A stretch of DNA of 61,515 nucleotides from assembly GCF_003025555.1 (NCBI RefSeq), contig NZ_PYMH01000022.1:1-61515 (forward strand), in the 5' to 3' direction. Source of the stretch: Photobacterium lutimaris. Lineage in GTDB: Bacteria; Pseudomonadota; Gammaproteobacteria; Enterobacterales; Vibrionaceae. Under the pieces are notes generated by a model. That model saw nothing but the letters and a program-made list of their open reading frames with translations. It had not been told where the DNA came from and did not search any database. Positions 44,013 through 52,654 of the stretch are shown here, piece after piece (position 1 is the first letter of the stretch; each line of letters begins with the position of its first letter). The position numbers and the translations under genes are program-made.

Positions 44013-44145
44013 GTGCACAATATCATGACTTAATTTAGTATTTGTTGTTGAAAAAAGGCACAATTTAATCAGCTGAATGTATTGTCGTGCCAGCGCTATA
44101 TCCCGAGGGGATACCATGGATAATAGAAATAATAATGAGGACCTG

Positions 44146-44457
44146 ATGAAGAAAGTTCTAGCTTGTGTAATGTTCGCAGCCGTAATGGCGAGTCCTGTGA
44201 TGGCTGCTGGTGATCCGGTTGCCGGAAAATCTAAAGCCGCGGTGTGTGCTGCCTGCCATGGTACAGACGGTATCGCCGTTATTCCTGGTTATCCTAACCT
44301 GAAAGGCCAGAACGAGCAGTATCTGGTCCGTTCGCTGAAGGCGTATAAAAATAAAGAGCGTACAGGCGGAATGGCGATGGTAATGCAGCCGCAGGCTTCT
44401 ATGCTCAGTGATCATGACATTGCCAATGTTGCCGCTTATTTTGCTCAGATGAAGTAA
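44146..44457 (+). CDS. small c-type cytochrome
   Basis: This 103-residue periplasmic cytochrome c has a signal peptide (MKKVLACVMFAAVMASPVMA), a single heme site CAACH at about residues 37-41, and a C-terminal methionine-rich segment (GMAMVMQPQASML) likely to give the axial Met. It resembles cytochrome c553/c5-type electron carriers. The ATG at 44146 has GAGGACC upstream. An upstream ATG at 44116 would put the basic signal region after an odd N-terminus and is less likely. Confidence 0.85.
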   Translation: MKKVLACVMFAAVMASPVMAAGDPVAGKSKAAVCAACHGTDGIAVIPGYPNLKGQNEQYLVRSLKAYKNKERTGGMAMVMQPQASMLSDHDIANVAAYFAQMK

Positions 44458-44548
44458 TACTGACCCAGTTAAGCACAAGGTTAATCTCCTGTGCTGATGG
44501 ATATCAGCCATTTTGCGTTAGTCCGGTTAGTGATATAACAACGCCAAT

Positions 44549-44587
44549 CGCCCAGACCTTTTTAACCAGAAGGTCTGGGCGTTTTTT
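44549..44587 (+). terminator. terminator after the cytochrome gene
   Basis: A 12-bp stem CGCCCAGACCTT/AAGGTCTGGGCG followed by T6. It is one of the strongest terminators in the window. Confidence 0.9.
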
Positions 44588-44707
44588 GTTAGGCGTTATG
44601 CTGCTCTTCCCTGATTATTCCTTGTTCGAAGTAAATAGGTGTTATGACTCCGTAAAGTAATATTTCCATCTGTTTGTTTATCTTTTGTCCAAATGAAAGC
44701 TCTACGG

Positions 44708-44736
44708 TTGCGTAAAAATTCAGAACACATTATTGT
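44708..44736 (+). promoter_or_regulatory. promoter of the aromatic permease gene
   Basis: TTGCGT (44708-44713), a 17-bp spacer and TATTGT (44731-44736), about 40 bp before the ATG at 44776. The -10 box overlaps the candidate TrpR operator. Confidence 0.6.
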
Positions 44737-44752
44737 ACTAGCACATTGATAC
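44735..44752 (+). promoter_or_regulatory. candidate TrpR operator
   Basis: GTACTAGCACATTGATAC has a perfect left half-site GTACTAG and a 5/7 right half-site against the TrpR consensus GTACTAG-N4-CTAGTAC. Placement over the -10/start of an Mtr-type permease mirrors TrpR repression of mtr in E. coli. Confidence 0.6.
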
Positions 44753-44775
44753 ATTAACGTTGTTTAGGAGTCATT

Positions 44776-45987
44776 ATGAGTAAACCATCCACACTTGGGG
44801 GAGCGTGTATTATCGCCAGTGTTTGTGTTGGGGCAGGCATGCTTGGGTTGCCAAGTGCAGGTGCGGGTGCGTGGACGTTATGGAGTGTGATTGCCATTTC
44901 TGTCACGATGATCATGATGACGTTTTCTGGATGGTTATTGTTAGAAGCACTTAAGCATTACGAGTTTAAATCCTCATTTAATACTGTCACTAAAGACCTA
45001 TTAAGTGACAAGGTGAATTTAATCAACAACTTATCGCTTTATTTTGTCGGTGGCATCCTGCTGTATGCGTATATTTCGTCGTCAGGTATGATTTTCAGTG
45101 AAATGCTAGGTGTCACGCGTGAATTGGCTTCCGTTTTGTTTGTTGCAGTTTGCTCGGCCTTTGTCTTGCACTCTACCCGTGCGGTAGACCGGATCTCAAT
45201 TGTTTTGATCCTCTTCATGATCATTAGCTTTGTATTGGGTGTTTCCGGGTTGGCTTCAAATATCAGTGTGCCGACTTTATTTGCCCAGAGCGAATCTGAA
45301 AGCGCTTTTTCAGGCTATGCGTTAGCCCTGTTGCCGGTCGCGTTAACCTCTTTTGGCTATCACCATTCGGTGAGTACAATGCGTGATTACTACCAGGATG
45401 AGCAACGTGCCAAAAAAGCGATTCTTGGCGGTACTCTGATTGCACTGACATTCTATCTTGGCTGGGTGATCTGTATCTTTGGTAATGTACCACGTCAAGA
45501 GTTCGGTCCAGTAGTAAGTGCGGGGGGCGGTGTGGATGCCTTAATGGCGGCACTGACTTCAGCCATTGATTCAAATAGCATTAAACAAGCCCTGCATGTC
45601 TTTTCTATTGCCGCGATTGTCTCATCATTTATTGGTGTTGGGTTAGGTGTGTTCGATTACTTGGCGGACTTATTTGGCTTTGCTGATACCAAACAAGGCC
45701 GACTAAAAACCTGGGGCGTGACTTTTGTTCCGCCATTGGTGTTCTCGTTAGTTGCACCGTTTGGTTTTGTTGCCGCGATTGGTCTAGCTGGCGCTGCTGC
45801 CACTATCTGGACTTGTATTATTCCGGCGACGTTGGCAAAAACATTACGTCAACGAGCACCAGAACAAGAAGGTTTTGTGGTTCCAGGGGGTAATGCGACG
45901 ATTTATATGGTAATTGCATTCGGGGTACTGACAGCCGCCTTCCATTTACTGGCGATGGCGAATCTACTGCCTGTCTTTAAAGGCTAG
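44776..45987 (+). CDS. mtr: Mtr-family aromatic amino acid (tryptophan) permease
   Basis: This integral membrane proton symporter of the hydroxy/aromatic amino acid permease family has 403 residues and about 11 transmembrane helices. The N-terminal GAGMLGLP loop and segments such as SFNTVTKDLL, LGVFDYLADLFGF and GNVPRQEF are closest, from memory, to E. coli Mtr (tryptophan-specific) rather than TyrP. The ATG has a TTAGGAG site. The upstream TrpR-like operator supports tryptophan as substrate. It is monocistronic between two terminators. TnaB or TyrP assignments are the alternatives. Confidence 0.82.
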   Translation: MSKPSTLGGACIIASVCVGAGMLGLPSAGAGAWTLWSVIAISVTMIMMTFSGWLLLEALKHYEFKSSFNTVTKDLLSDKVNLINNLSLYFVGGILLYAYISSSGMIFSEMLGVTRELASVLFVAVCSAFVLHSTRAVDRISIVLILFMIISFVLGVSGLASNISVPTLFAQSESESAFSGYALALLPVALTSFGYHHSVSTMRDYYQDEQRAKKAILGGTLIALTFYLGWVICIFGNVPRQEFGPVVSAGGGVDALMAALTSAIDSNSIKQALHVFSIAAIVSSFIGVGLGVFDYLADLFGFADTKQGRLKTWGVTFVPPLVFSLVAPFGFVAAIGLAGAAATIWTCIIPATLAKTLRQRAPEQEGFVVPGGNATIYMVIAFGVLTAAFHLLAMANLLPVFKG

Positions 45988-45992
45988 GTTTA

Positions 45993-46154
45993 ATACCAAT
46001 CTGGATAAGTAGTTGATCAAGTATTTGCACTGGAAAAATCGTTGTTATCAAGGCAGATATTGCAGTAACTAGTGGCTCTAATTACAAAATATCTAACGCA
46101 GAAAACAGCGATTTTAACCTGCAAGACTGATCAAATATTTATGTAGGTTGGTAT
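45993..46154. repeat. MITE-like palindromic element, long form
   Basis: This 162-bp non-coding element has terminal inverted repeats ATACCAAT.../...GTTGGTAT. Sub-terminal segments GATAAGTAGTTGATCAA (left) and TGATCAAATATTTAT (right) recur in a second element at 46687-46751. It lies directly downstream of the permease gene. No transposase is encoded, so it would have to be mobilised in trans. Confidence 0.6.
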
Positions 46155-46183
46155 AAGCACTGGGTTATGTATTCATGCAATAA

Positions 46184-46213
46184 AAAAACGGAAGCCGAGG
46201 CTTCCGTTTTTTT
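46184..46213. terminator. bidirectional terminator between mtr and the DUF4250 gene
   Basis: An AAAAAACGGAAGCC/GGCTTCCGTTTTTTT hairpin lies between convergent genes, with A/T tracts on both sides. Confidence 0.88.
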
Positions 46214-46246
46214 GCTTTGAATCAGCCTTTGTTATTGCTTACGGCC

Positions 46247-46435
46247 TTATCGAAACTGCTTGGCTTCCGGCAGGTAATCAAATCCGGCACCGGCAAGTTT
46301 GGCTATCAACGTTTTTTTATCGATATCGTAGTACTTGACCAAGGCATCCAGATCACCGAATTCATCGCGGATCTTCATATTGACGATACTCATCAGCATG
46401 ACAGGATCCATGCTCTCAAAGTTGTTCAAATTCAT
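46247..46435 (-). CDS. DUF4250 domain protein
   Basis: This 62-residue protein matches DUF4250 closely (MNLNNFESMDPVMLMSIVNM followed by KIRDEFGDLDALVKYYDID). It is a small helical protein, possibly HTH-like in its second half, of unknown function. Its ATG overlaps the yaeP stop (TAATG), so the two are translationally coupled. Confidence 0.85.
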   Translation of the reverse strand: MNLNNFESMDPVMLMSIVNMKIRDEFGDLDALVKYYDIDKKTLIAKLAGAGFDYLPEAKQFR

Positions 46436-46641
46436 TATGCGTCCTCGTGATCGCTCATCAGTAAGTTGGCTGCGGCAAAAGCGGCACGCTCGCGCACATC
46501 TTTTGGCAACGTGTCGTTGGCCGCAATGTCATTCAGTGCCTTGATTGCACAGTGGATCGCCTTGGGGATATAGCCCAACTCACCACCACCAATCTGTGCG
46601 TAAATCATACGTACTTGCTCGCAGCACTCATAAACTTTCAT
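46435..46641 (-). CDS. yaeP: YaeP family protein (UPF0253)
   Basis: This 68-residue UPF0253/YaeP protein has the conserved GELGYIPKAIHCAIKAL and ERAAFAAANLLMSD motifs. Function is unknown. I start at the ATG at 46641, with AAGGA upstream (on the minus strand). An upstream extension to 46692 lacks support. In E. coli yaeP lies between tilS and proS, and here it holds the same relative place. Confidence 0.88.
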   Translation of the reverse strand: MKVYECCEQVRMIYAQIGGGELGYIPKAIHCAIKALNDIAANDTLPKDVRERAAFAAANLLMSDHEDA

Positions 46642-46686
46642 CGTGTGTCCTTCATAAAAAGTGATTTCGGCAACCGGCTGGCTAGA

Positions 46687-46751
46687 ATACAAATCTATAT
46701 AAATATTTGATCATCATGGTTATTTGATCAACTACTTATCCTAGTTGGTAT
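46687..46751. repeat. MITE-like palindromic element, short form
   Basis: This 65-bp element is related to the one at 45993-46154 but inverted and without its central ~100 bp. Its right arm, read on the minus strand, repeats GATAAGTAGTTGATCAA, and its left arm repeats ATAAATATTTGATCA. It lies just upstream of yaeP, possibly within its promoter region. Confidence 0.6.
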
Positions 46752-46830
46752 AACAGCAGAGGGCTGGCGAAAACAGGCTTATGGAAGTGGGTATTACTAT
46801 ACCAAAGACTTTCCGGGGACGGCAGGGGAT

Positions 46831-47691
46831 TTAACGGGTACGTTTTTGTTTGTACAGATGGCGGTCAGCGCGGTCAACCAAGGTGATATTGGTGTCGCCT
46901 TTCTGATAGGAGCTAAAACCACTAGAGCAGCCGATTTTTAGTGTACGTAGGGTAGAATCGTCCGTCATCAGGGCGTCCAGTCGGCGGATCACGTGTAGAG
47001 CGGATGAATCGGTTGCGGGTTGGAGCAATACCGCAAATTCATCACCGCCAATGCGGTAACAGCGGTCAGTGGCTCGGACCGATTTTTTCAGTAGCAGTGA
47101 GAAGTGGCGGATCACCTTGTCACCGTCGGGATGGCCGAAGCGGTCATTGACTTGTTTGAAGTTGTCGAGATCGAACATCGTCAACACCAAGCCGATATTG
47201 CGCCTTTCGCTCATCGCGATCGCGTGGCTGATGTCCTGTTCAAAGCTGTTGCGGTTGCCAAGGCCCGATAGGTAATCACGCAAAGCCATATTTTTGACTC
47301 GGCGGTATTCAAGTGCACAGGCTAGTGGTCCGGCAAACAGGCGATGATAGGTATGTAGCAAGTTGACTTCATCTTTATCGAGCGCGTATGGCGTATGGTA
47401 TTGCAGCTTACCCAGGTCTTGCTTATTGAAGCGCAGGATGAACGTTTGCCGAAATGGGGTATTTGACCCTTGACGGACAAGAGTCGTTGCATCTTCTGAA
47501 TGCCATATTAACCTGCTGATATCTACCTGTTTTTCAATCTCTCGGCTGAAAATATCAAATAGCAGGTTGATATCCAGCTTCCCTTGGAGTTTTTGTAGCA
47601 GCAACAGGCGCTGATCAGCCCCAAGGGGTTTGGTCCTTGGTTTCGCGAATTGGCTATCGGCCTGCTTTTCATTCCAGTGGAGTGGATCCAT
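46831..47691 (-). CDS. diguanylate cyclase (GGDEF)
   Basis: This 286-residue soluble protein has an N-terminal ~130-residue GAF-like sensory region and a GGDEF domain. The active loop GGDEF is intact (residues 215-219), and an RxxD inhibitory site (RATD, 206-209) sits exactly five residues before it. FDLDNFKQVND supplies the metal-binding aspartate. It should make c-di-GMP with product inhibition. The signal sensed is unknown. It follows the patatin gene on the minus strand with a 79-bp gap. Confidence 0.88.
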   Translation of the reverse strand: MDPLHWNEKQADSQFAKPRTKPLGADQRLLLLQKLQGKLDINLLFDIFSREIEKQVDISRLIWHSEDATTLVRQGSNTPFRQTFILRFNKQDLGKLQYHTPYALDKDEVNLLHTYHRLFAGPLACALEYRRVKNMALRDYLSGLGNRNSFEQDISHAIAMSERRNIGLVLTMFDLDNFKQVNDRFGHPDGDKVIRHFSLLLKKSVRATDRCYRIGGDEFAVLLQPATDSSALHVIRRLDALMTDDSTLRTLKIGCSSGFSSYQKGDTNITLVDRADRHLYKQKRTR

Positions 47692-47770
47692 ATATGTGTC
47701 AAAAAATTACTAGGGAACTTACTATAGGCAATTATTAAGCCATTTCAATACCTAAACAGAGTTTATATTA

Positions 47771-48904
47771 TTAATCATCTGATTTAATTAAGAAACTGCG
47801 AAGATGAGCTTCTTTTTCTTGAGTATCTTCATATCCCATCTTGATCAGGGCCTGGATGTAGGCGGGTTCGAATAGGATATAGCTGGTGATAGCCGCATCA
47901 TCCTTGGGACTAATACCGATTAGCTGCATTAGACCACGGGTCATGGGGGGAAGGTGGCCGTAGTACTTGCGGGCAAGGTGCTCAAAAGAGTGGCTTGGTG
48001 ACAGGTGGATATGGTCTATTTTTCGTAGTTTTTGTTTTGCTTTCGCCTCGGGGAGGCTATCTATTAAGGCATTGATCCTTGAAAGGTTCTCCAGATCAGC
48101 GGTAAGTGTATCACTGAAAATGGTATCCATCAGGTGGCCACCCAGTGCCGCTAGGCCCGGGGCTCGGGTGTGATCCGGGCTATCAACCTTCTGATTGATA
48201 AGGTCAATGATAAAAATTTTATCGGCCCCCATTTTGAGTGACGGCCGCAACGGTGCCAGTTGGTGGATAGAGCCATCTCCGTAGTAGGATTGGCCAATAC
48301 GGGTGGCGGGAAACACCAAAGGAATAGCGGAAGAGGCCAGGAGGTGGTCGGTGGTGATTAGCGAGCGGCGGCCTTTAGACTTGGCCCGGTCCCATTCGTT
48401 GAGACCTTGTTGCCCCTGAAAGAAGCTGACGGAGTGGCCGCTTTTGTAGCTGGAGGCTGTGATGGAAATGCCACGAAGGTTACCTGCAGCAATTTGCTTT
48501 TCCAGCCGCGAGTAGTTGTTGACCTGGTTAAGCAATTGGCGCAGAGGACGGTTGTTGAGTAGCCCAAAGGGAGGCCGTTCGTGGTGGTGGGCCTGCAAGC
48601 GGGCAAACCATTGACTGGCAAGGTAGCCGCTCATCCCCCATGGGGTGGTGGCAAAAATGCGCCGACTGTGCAAACGCGACCAGATCCATTCGAGTTTTTT
48701 GACACCCAAGCGGAAACAGGAGGCATAGCAAGCAATCGAAGTCGCATTGATCGCCCCTGCCGATGTGCCGCAGTATATGCTGAATGGGCTGTGGTGCACT
48801 CGCGGGTACCATTCCGAAATGGCTTTGAGAACCCCGACCTGATAGGCAGCCCTTGCCCCGCCTCCTGTAAGGATCAGGCTGATCCGTGGCTTTTCCTTGC
48901 CCAT
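47771..48904 (-). CDS. patatin-like phospholipase
   Basis: This 377-residue protein has a patatin domain at its N-terminus. The glycine-rich oxyanion loop is ILTGGGARAAYQVGVLKA, the nucleophile elbow is GTSAGA, and the catalytic aspartate is in GDGSI. This Ser-Asp dyad predicts an acyl hydrolase, possibly acting on phospholipids. The C-terminal ~120 residues are helical. I start at the ATG at 48904, 5 nt after AAGGAG. The ATG at 48922 lies too close to its GGAGG site. Confidence 0.87.
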   Translation of the reverse strand: MGKEKPRISLILTGGGARAAYQVGVLKAISEWYPRVHHSPFSIYCGTSAGAINATSIACYASCFRLGVKKLEWIWSRLHSRRIFATTPWGMSGYLASQWFARLQAHHHERPPFGLLNNRPLRQLLNQVNNYSRLEKQIAAGNLRGISITASSYKSGHSVSFFQGQQGLNEWDRAKSKGRRSLITTDHLLASSAIPLVFPATRIGQSYYGDGSIHQLAPLRPSLKMGADKIFIIDLINQKVDSPDHTRAPGLAALGGHLMDTIFSDTLTADLENLSRINALIDSLPEAKAKQKLRKIDHIHLSPSHSFEHLARKYYGHLPPMTRGLMQLIGISPKDDAAITSYILFEPAYIQALIKMGYEDTQEKEAHLRSFLIKSDD

Positions 48905-49004
48905 AGCGCTCCTTTCTTTCATTCCTCCTATAACTATATCCCCATTTTTACTGATGGTGGAACAGAGACTTATAACAATGAGGTACCGGAGGGTAATTAT
49001 GGGC

Positions 49005-49035
49005 AAAAAAAAAGCCTCCGCAAAAGGGAGGCTTT
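49005..49035 (-). terminator. terminator after proS
   Basis: On the minus strand, an AAAGCCTCC/GGAGGCTTT hairpin followed by a T9 run, between proS and the patatin gene. Confidence 0.88.
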
Positions 49036-49055
49036 CTATTTTTGACCAATTGAGA

Positions 49056-50771
49056 TTAAGCGATCTTTTGCTTAATGAACTCAACGATATCTGTTACTGC
49101 AACACCTTCTTTGGTGCCGGCATGGCGATCTTTGTATTCCATCTCGCCGTTTTCTAGGCTGCGGTTACCGATCACGATTGTGTGCGGAATACCGATCAGC
49201 TCGTGGTCGGCAAACATCACGCCAGGGCGCTCTTTACGGTCATCGAACAGAACGTCGATACCTGCAGCCGTTAGGTCAGCGTATAGCTTCTCAGCCGCTT
49301 CCTTCACTTCTGCTGATTTCGCCATGTTCATTGGAACGATAGATACCTGGAACGGTGCAAGTGCTGCTGGCCAGATGATACCGTTTTCGTCGTGGTTTTG
49401 TTCAATGGCTGATGCAACAACACGTGATACACCAATACCGTAACAACCCATTTCTAGAATAACGTTTTTGCCATTAGGACCTAGTACGCCACAGTTCATC
49501 TTCTCTGAGTAGTTAGTACCTAGCTGGAAGATGTGGCCAACTTCGATACCACGCTTAAGCTGGATAGTACCCTGACCGCATGGGCTTGGGTCGCCTTCAA
49601 CCACGTTACGTAGATCTTCAATTTGGCCTAGCTCTACATCACGACCCCAGTTGATGCCGAAGTAGTGCTTGTCATCAACGTTGGCACCAGCACCGAAATC
49701 GCTCATTACAGCAACTGTGCGGTCAACGATAAATGGTAGCTCAAGACCAACTGGACCGAGTGAACCTGGACCTGCACCGATAAGCGCACGGATTTCTTCT
49801 TCTGTTGCCATCTCTAGTGGAGAGGCGACTTCTTTTAGGTTTTCCGCCTTCACTTCGTTAAGCTCGTGATCACCACGGATGATCAGTGCGATGATGTCTG
49901 CATCAACGTCATCAGACGCTTTAACGAATAGTGTCTTAACGGTTTTCTCGATAGCCAGATCAAACTGCTCAACAAGCTCGGCGATAGTTTTCGCATTTGG
50001 CGTATCAACCAGCGTCATTTCTTGCGTTGGTGCAGCAAGCTCAGTCGCAGGGGCTAGTGCCTCTGCTTTTTCGATGTTTGCAGCGTAATCAGACTCAGAA
50101 GAGAAGGCGATTAGATCTTCACCGCTTTCTGCCAATACGTGGAACTCGTGAGAGCCACTGCCACCGATGGCACCGGTATCAGCCAGTACAGGGCGGTAAT
50201 CAAGGCCCATGCGGTCGAATGCCTTACAGTATGCTTCATGCATGGCTTCGTAAGATTGCTTTAGGCCTTCTTTGTCGATGTCGAAGCTGTACGCATCCAT
50301 CATGCTAAATTCACGTGCACGCATCACGCCGAAACGAGGACGTCGCTCATCACGGAATTTGGTTTGGATTTGGTACAGGTTTAGCGGAAGCTGTTTGTAA
50401 GAGCTTACTTCGTTACGCACAAGGCTAGTAATGACTTCTTCAGCTGTCGGGCTAAGTACAAACGGACGATCATGGCGGTCAGTAAAGCGAAGTAGCTCAG
50501 CGCCCATCTTTTCAGATCGACCTGTTTCTTCCCAAAGTTCAAATGGCTGAACTACGGGCATCAAAGTTTCAACTGCACCTGCATTGTTGATTTCTTCGCG
50601 AACAATGTTCTCGACCTTACGTAAAACACGCAGACCAGTAGGCAGCCAGGTGTAAAGACCTGAAGCCAGCTTACGGATCATACCTGCACGAAGCATTAGC
50701 TGATGACTAACAACTTCTGCGTCATTTGGAGTCTCCTTTAGGGTAGAAAGAAGATAGTTACTGGTACGCAT
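49056..50771 (-). CDS. proS: prolyl-tRNA synthetase
   Basis: ProS charges tRNA-Pro. At 571 residues it is the bacterial type with the INS editing domain (about residues 225-405) inserted between class II motifs 2 and 3. N-terminal RTSNYLLSTLKETPNDAEVV, the PTAEEVIT and FRDERRPRFGVMRAREFSM motifs, and the C-terminal anticodon-binding domain are visible. Codon use is strongly biased. It is upstream of the patatin gene and downstream of trmO, as proS-trmO in E. coli. Confidence 0.96.
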   Translation of the reverse strand: MRTSNYLLSTLKETPNDAEVVSHQLMLRAGMIRKLASGLYTWLPTGLRVLRKVENIVREEINNAGAVETLMPVVQPFELWEETGRSEKMGAELLRFTDRHDRPFVLSPTAEEVITSLVRNEVSSYKQLPLNLYQIQTKFRDERRPRFGVMRAREFSMMDAYSFDIDKEGLKQSYEAMHEAYCKAFDRMGLDYRPVLADTGAIGGSGSHEFHVLAESGEDLIAFSSESDYAANIEKAEALAPATELAAPTQEMTLVDTPNAKTIAELVEQFDLAIEKTVKTLFVKASDDVDADIIALIIRGDHELNEVKAENLKEVASPLEMATEEEIRALIGAGPGSLGPVGLELPFIVDRTVAVMSDFGAGANVDDKHYFGINWGRDVELGQIEDLRNVVEGDPSPCGQGTIQLKRGIEVGHIFQLGTNYSEKMNCGVLGPNGKNVILEMGCYGIGVSRVVASAIEQNHDENGIIWPAALAPFQVSIVPMNMAKSAEVKEAAEKLYADLTAAGIDVLFDDRKERPGVMFADHELIGIPHTIVIGNRSLENGEMEYKDRHAGTKEGVAVTDIVEFIKQKIA

Positions 50772-50929
50772 TGATGGTATCCGTTTGTTTGATGAAAATA
50801 AGAGGTTTTGGGGCTTGCCCCAGCCGCCTATAAAGGCGGTAACCGCATATACTACCAGTCCATTGGCCGTTAGCCAAAGGGATTGGATAGCCTGAAACGG
50901 GAATTTCTACCGAATTAAATAGCCTTGGG
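50772..50929 (-). other. proS upstream region with paired hairpins
   Basis: This 158-bp gap between trmO and proS holds two possible stems near the proS side, TGGGG/CCCCA-type around 50809-50821 and GCCGCC/GGCGGT around 50823-50840. They may form the proS leader or the trmO 3' end. No known riboswitch or T-box is seen. Confidence 0.35.
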
Positions 50930-51634
50930 TTATTTTTTTCGCGGTTTATCCAGTGCCGTGACAGTGACCACATCGTTAGAGACGGTAAATTTTACATTGT
51001 AGTCGAACAGGTGGACCGCGTATTCCTTGGTATCTGTTTTGCCTTTTTTGTACGCCGGGCGCGGGTCTTGGGCCAGCACTTCTTCAATCACCGCCCGCTG
51101 TCGAGCTAATTGTTTACCTGTGAGTTGGCCCTCGGCCTTTTCGGTAAAGACCACAGGCAGGGTAGCGGGCTCGCCATCGGCAAAGCCGCCATGGGCTTCG
51201 GGTAAGCTGTCGGAGTATGGGATATAGGGTTTGATATCGATAATCGGCGTACCATCAACCAAATCGACCCCACCGAGCTCGATAATGACATCACTGCCTT
51301 GCTGGCGTACACCGATGAGCTCAACGGCTGACATGCCGATGCCGTTAGGGCGGAAGGTGGCCCGGCTGGCAAATACGCCGATGCGTTCGTTGCCGCCTAG
51401 GCGGGGAGGTCTGACGGTTGGCCGCCATCCCGCTTCCAGGTTCTGATCAAACAAAAAGAGTAACCACAGGTGGCTGAATTGCTCCAGTCCGCGAACCGCT
51501 TCCAAGGCATTGGCTTCTCCCTGGAGAATAATTTCGGATCGAGCACTGGGTACCAGTCCGGGCTGACGGGGCACGGCAAACTTTTCTTTGTACGGCGAGC
51601 GGACAATACCGATAGGTTCAATTTGGTAAGACAT
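50930..51634 (-). CDS. trmO: tRNA (N6-threonylcarbamoyl-A37) methyltransferase TrmO
   Basis: TrmO (TsaA) methylates t6A37 to m6t6A in certain tRNAs using SAM. It has 234 residues. The family motifs IEPIGIVRSPYKEKFAVPRQ, FATRATFRPNGIGMSAVEL-type segment, and DLVDGTPIIDIKPYIPYSD are visible. The order trmO-proS on one strand is conserved in E. coli. Confidence 0.94.
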   Translation of the reverse strand: MSYQIEPIGIVRSPYKEKFAVPRQPGLVPSARSEIILQGEANALEAVRGLEQFSHLWLLFLFDQNLEAGWRPTVRPPRLGGNERIGVFASRATFRPNGIGMSAVELIGVRQQGSDVIIELGGVDLVDGTPIIDIKPYIPYSDSLPEAHGGFADGEPATLPVVFTEKAEGQLTGKQLARQRAVIEEVLAQDPRPAYKKGKTDTKEYAVHLFDYNVKFTVSNDVVTVTALDKPRKK

Positions 51635-51692
51635 AGCAGTTCGGGCAATGCGTTGTGGGTAATGGCGCTGAACATAGCATTATGGCGGGGGC

Positions 51693-51722
51693 AAAAAAAG
51701 CCCCAGCACAATGGCCGGGGCT
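51693..51722 (-). terminator. terminator after metQ
   Basis: On the minus strand, AGCCCCGG pairs with CTGGGGCT and is followed by T7. It ends the metNIQ operon before trmO. Confidence 0.85.
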
Positions 51723-51755
51723 GTTCTGGTTTCCGTGGGGGAGGAAAAGGGGGGA

Positions 51756-52571
51756 TTACCAGCCCTTGACTACGCCGCCCTGGAAAATGTCTTTTGCTGC
51801 TTCATACACAACATCAGATTGGTAAGCCTTGATGAACGTCTGTACGTTTTCAGCGTTGACGTTGTCTTCACGGGCAACAATCAAGTTCACGTATGGTGAT
51901 TCTTTGTCTTCAACAAATACACCATCACGCTCTGGTGTTAGGTTGATGCTGCTTGCGTATGTTGTGTTGATGATCGCTAGCTGAACGTCGTCCAGTGAAC
52001 GAGGTAGCTGGGCTGCTTCTAGTTCAACAATCTTCAGATCTTTAGGGTTTGCAACAATGTCCAATACCGTTGCGGTTAGGCCTGCACCTTCTTTCAGCGT
52101 CAGTAGACCCTGCTGCTCAAGCAGTAGCAGCGAGCGACCCAGGTTGGTTGGATCGTTTGGCACTGCGATTTGATCGCCGTCTTTTAGCTCGTCGAGAGAT
52201 TCAATTTTGCTTGAGTAGCCGGCAATCGGGTATACGAAGGTGTTACCCGCAACCGCAAACTTGTAGCCTCGGTCAGTGATTTGCTGATCAAGATATGGTT
52301 TGTGCTGGAAGGCGTTGGCATCGATAGAGCCTTCTTCCAGTGCGGCGTTTGGCGATACGTAATCAGTGAAGGTAACAAGCTCAACATCAAGGCCGTACTT
52401 TTCCTTGGCTTCTTTCGCTGCGATTTCTGCCACTTGCTCTTCAGCGCCGGCCATTACCCCAATTTTTACTTTGCTGTTGTCTACCACTGTTTCTTTTTCG
52501 CCACAGCCTGTCAGTACCAATGCTGATGCCAATCCGGCGACGGCGAACAAATTCTTCAAATTAAAAGCCAT
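51756..52571 (-). CDS. metQ: methionine-binding lipoprotein MetQ
   Basis: This is the substrate-binding lipoprotein of the methionine ABC importer, NlpA family, 271 residues. A lipoprotein signal peptide ends in LVLTGCGEK (Cys at about residue 23). The binding-domain motifs VKIGVMAGAEEQVAEIA and NAFQHKPYLDQQI are present. It is the third gene of metN-metI-metQ, 83 bp after metI. Codon bias suggests high expression. Confidence 0.95.
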   Translation of the reverse strand: MAFNLKNLFAVAGLASALVLTGCGEKETVVDNSKVKIGVMAGAEEQVAEIAAKEAKEKYGLDVELVTFTDYVSPNAALEEGSIDANAFQHKPYLDQQITDRGYKFAVAGNTFVYPIAGYSSKIESLDELKDGDQIAVPNDPTNLGRSLLLLEQQGLLTLKEGAGLTATVLDIVANPKDLKIVELEAAQLPRSLDDVQLAIINTTYASSINLTPERDGVFVEDKESPYVNLIVAREDNVNAENVQTFIKAYQSDVVYEAAKDIFQGGVVKGW

Positions 52572-52654
52572 GTTACTTCTCCTTATAAACTGGGGTTGTC
52601 CGTAATACTAGATGGAATATGTGTTTTTTTGTTGTTTGTTATCTGTGCTGCTCG

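Noticed and set aside
50772..50929. T-box leader before proS
   Set aside because: T-boxes are essentially absent from gammaproteobacteria, and no T-box consensus or specifier stem is visible.
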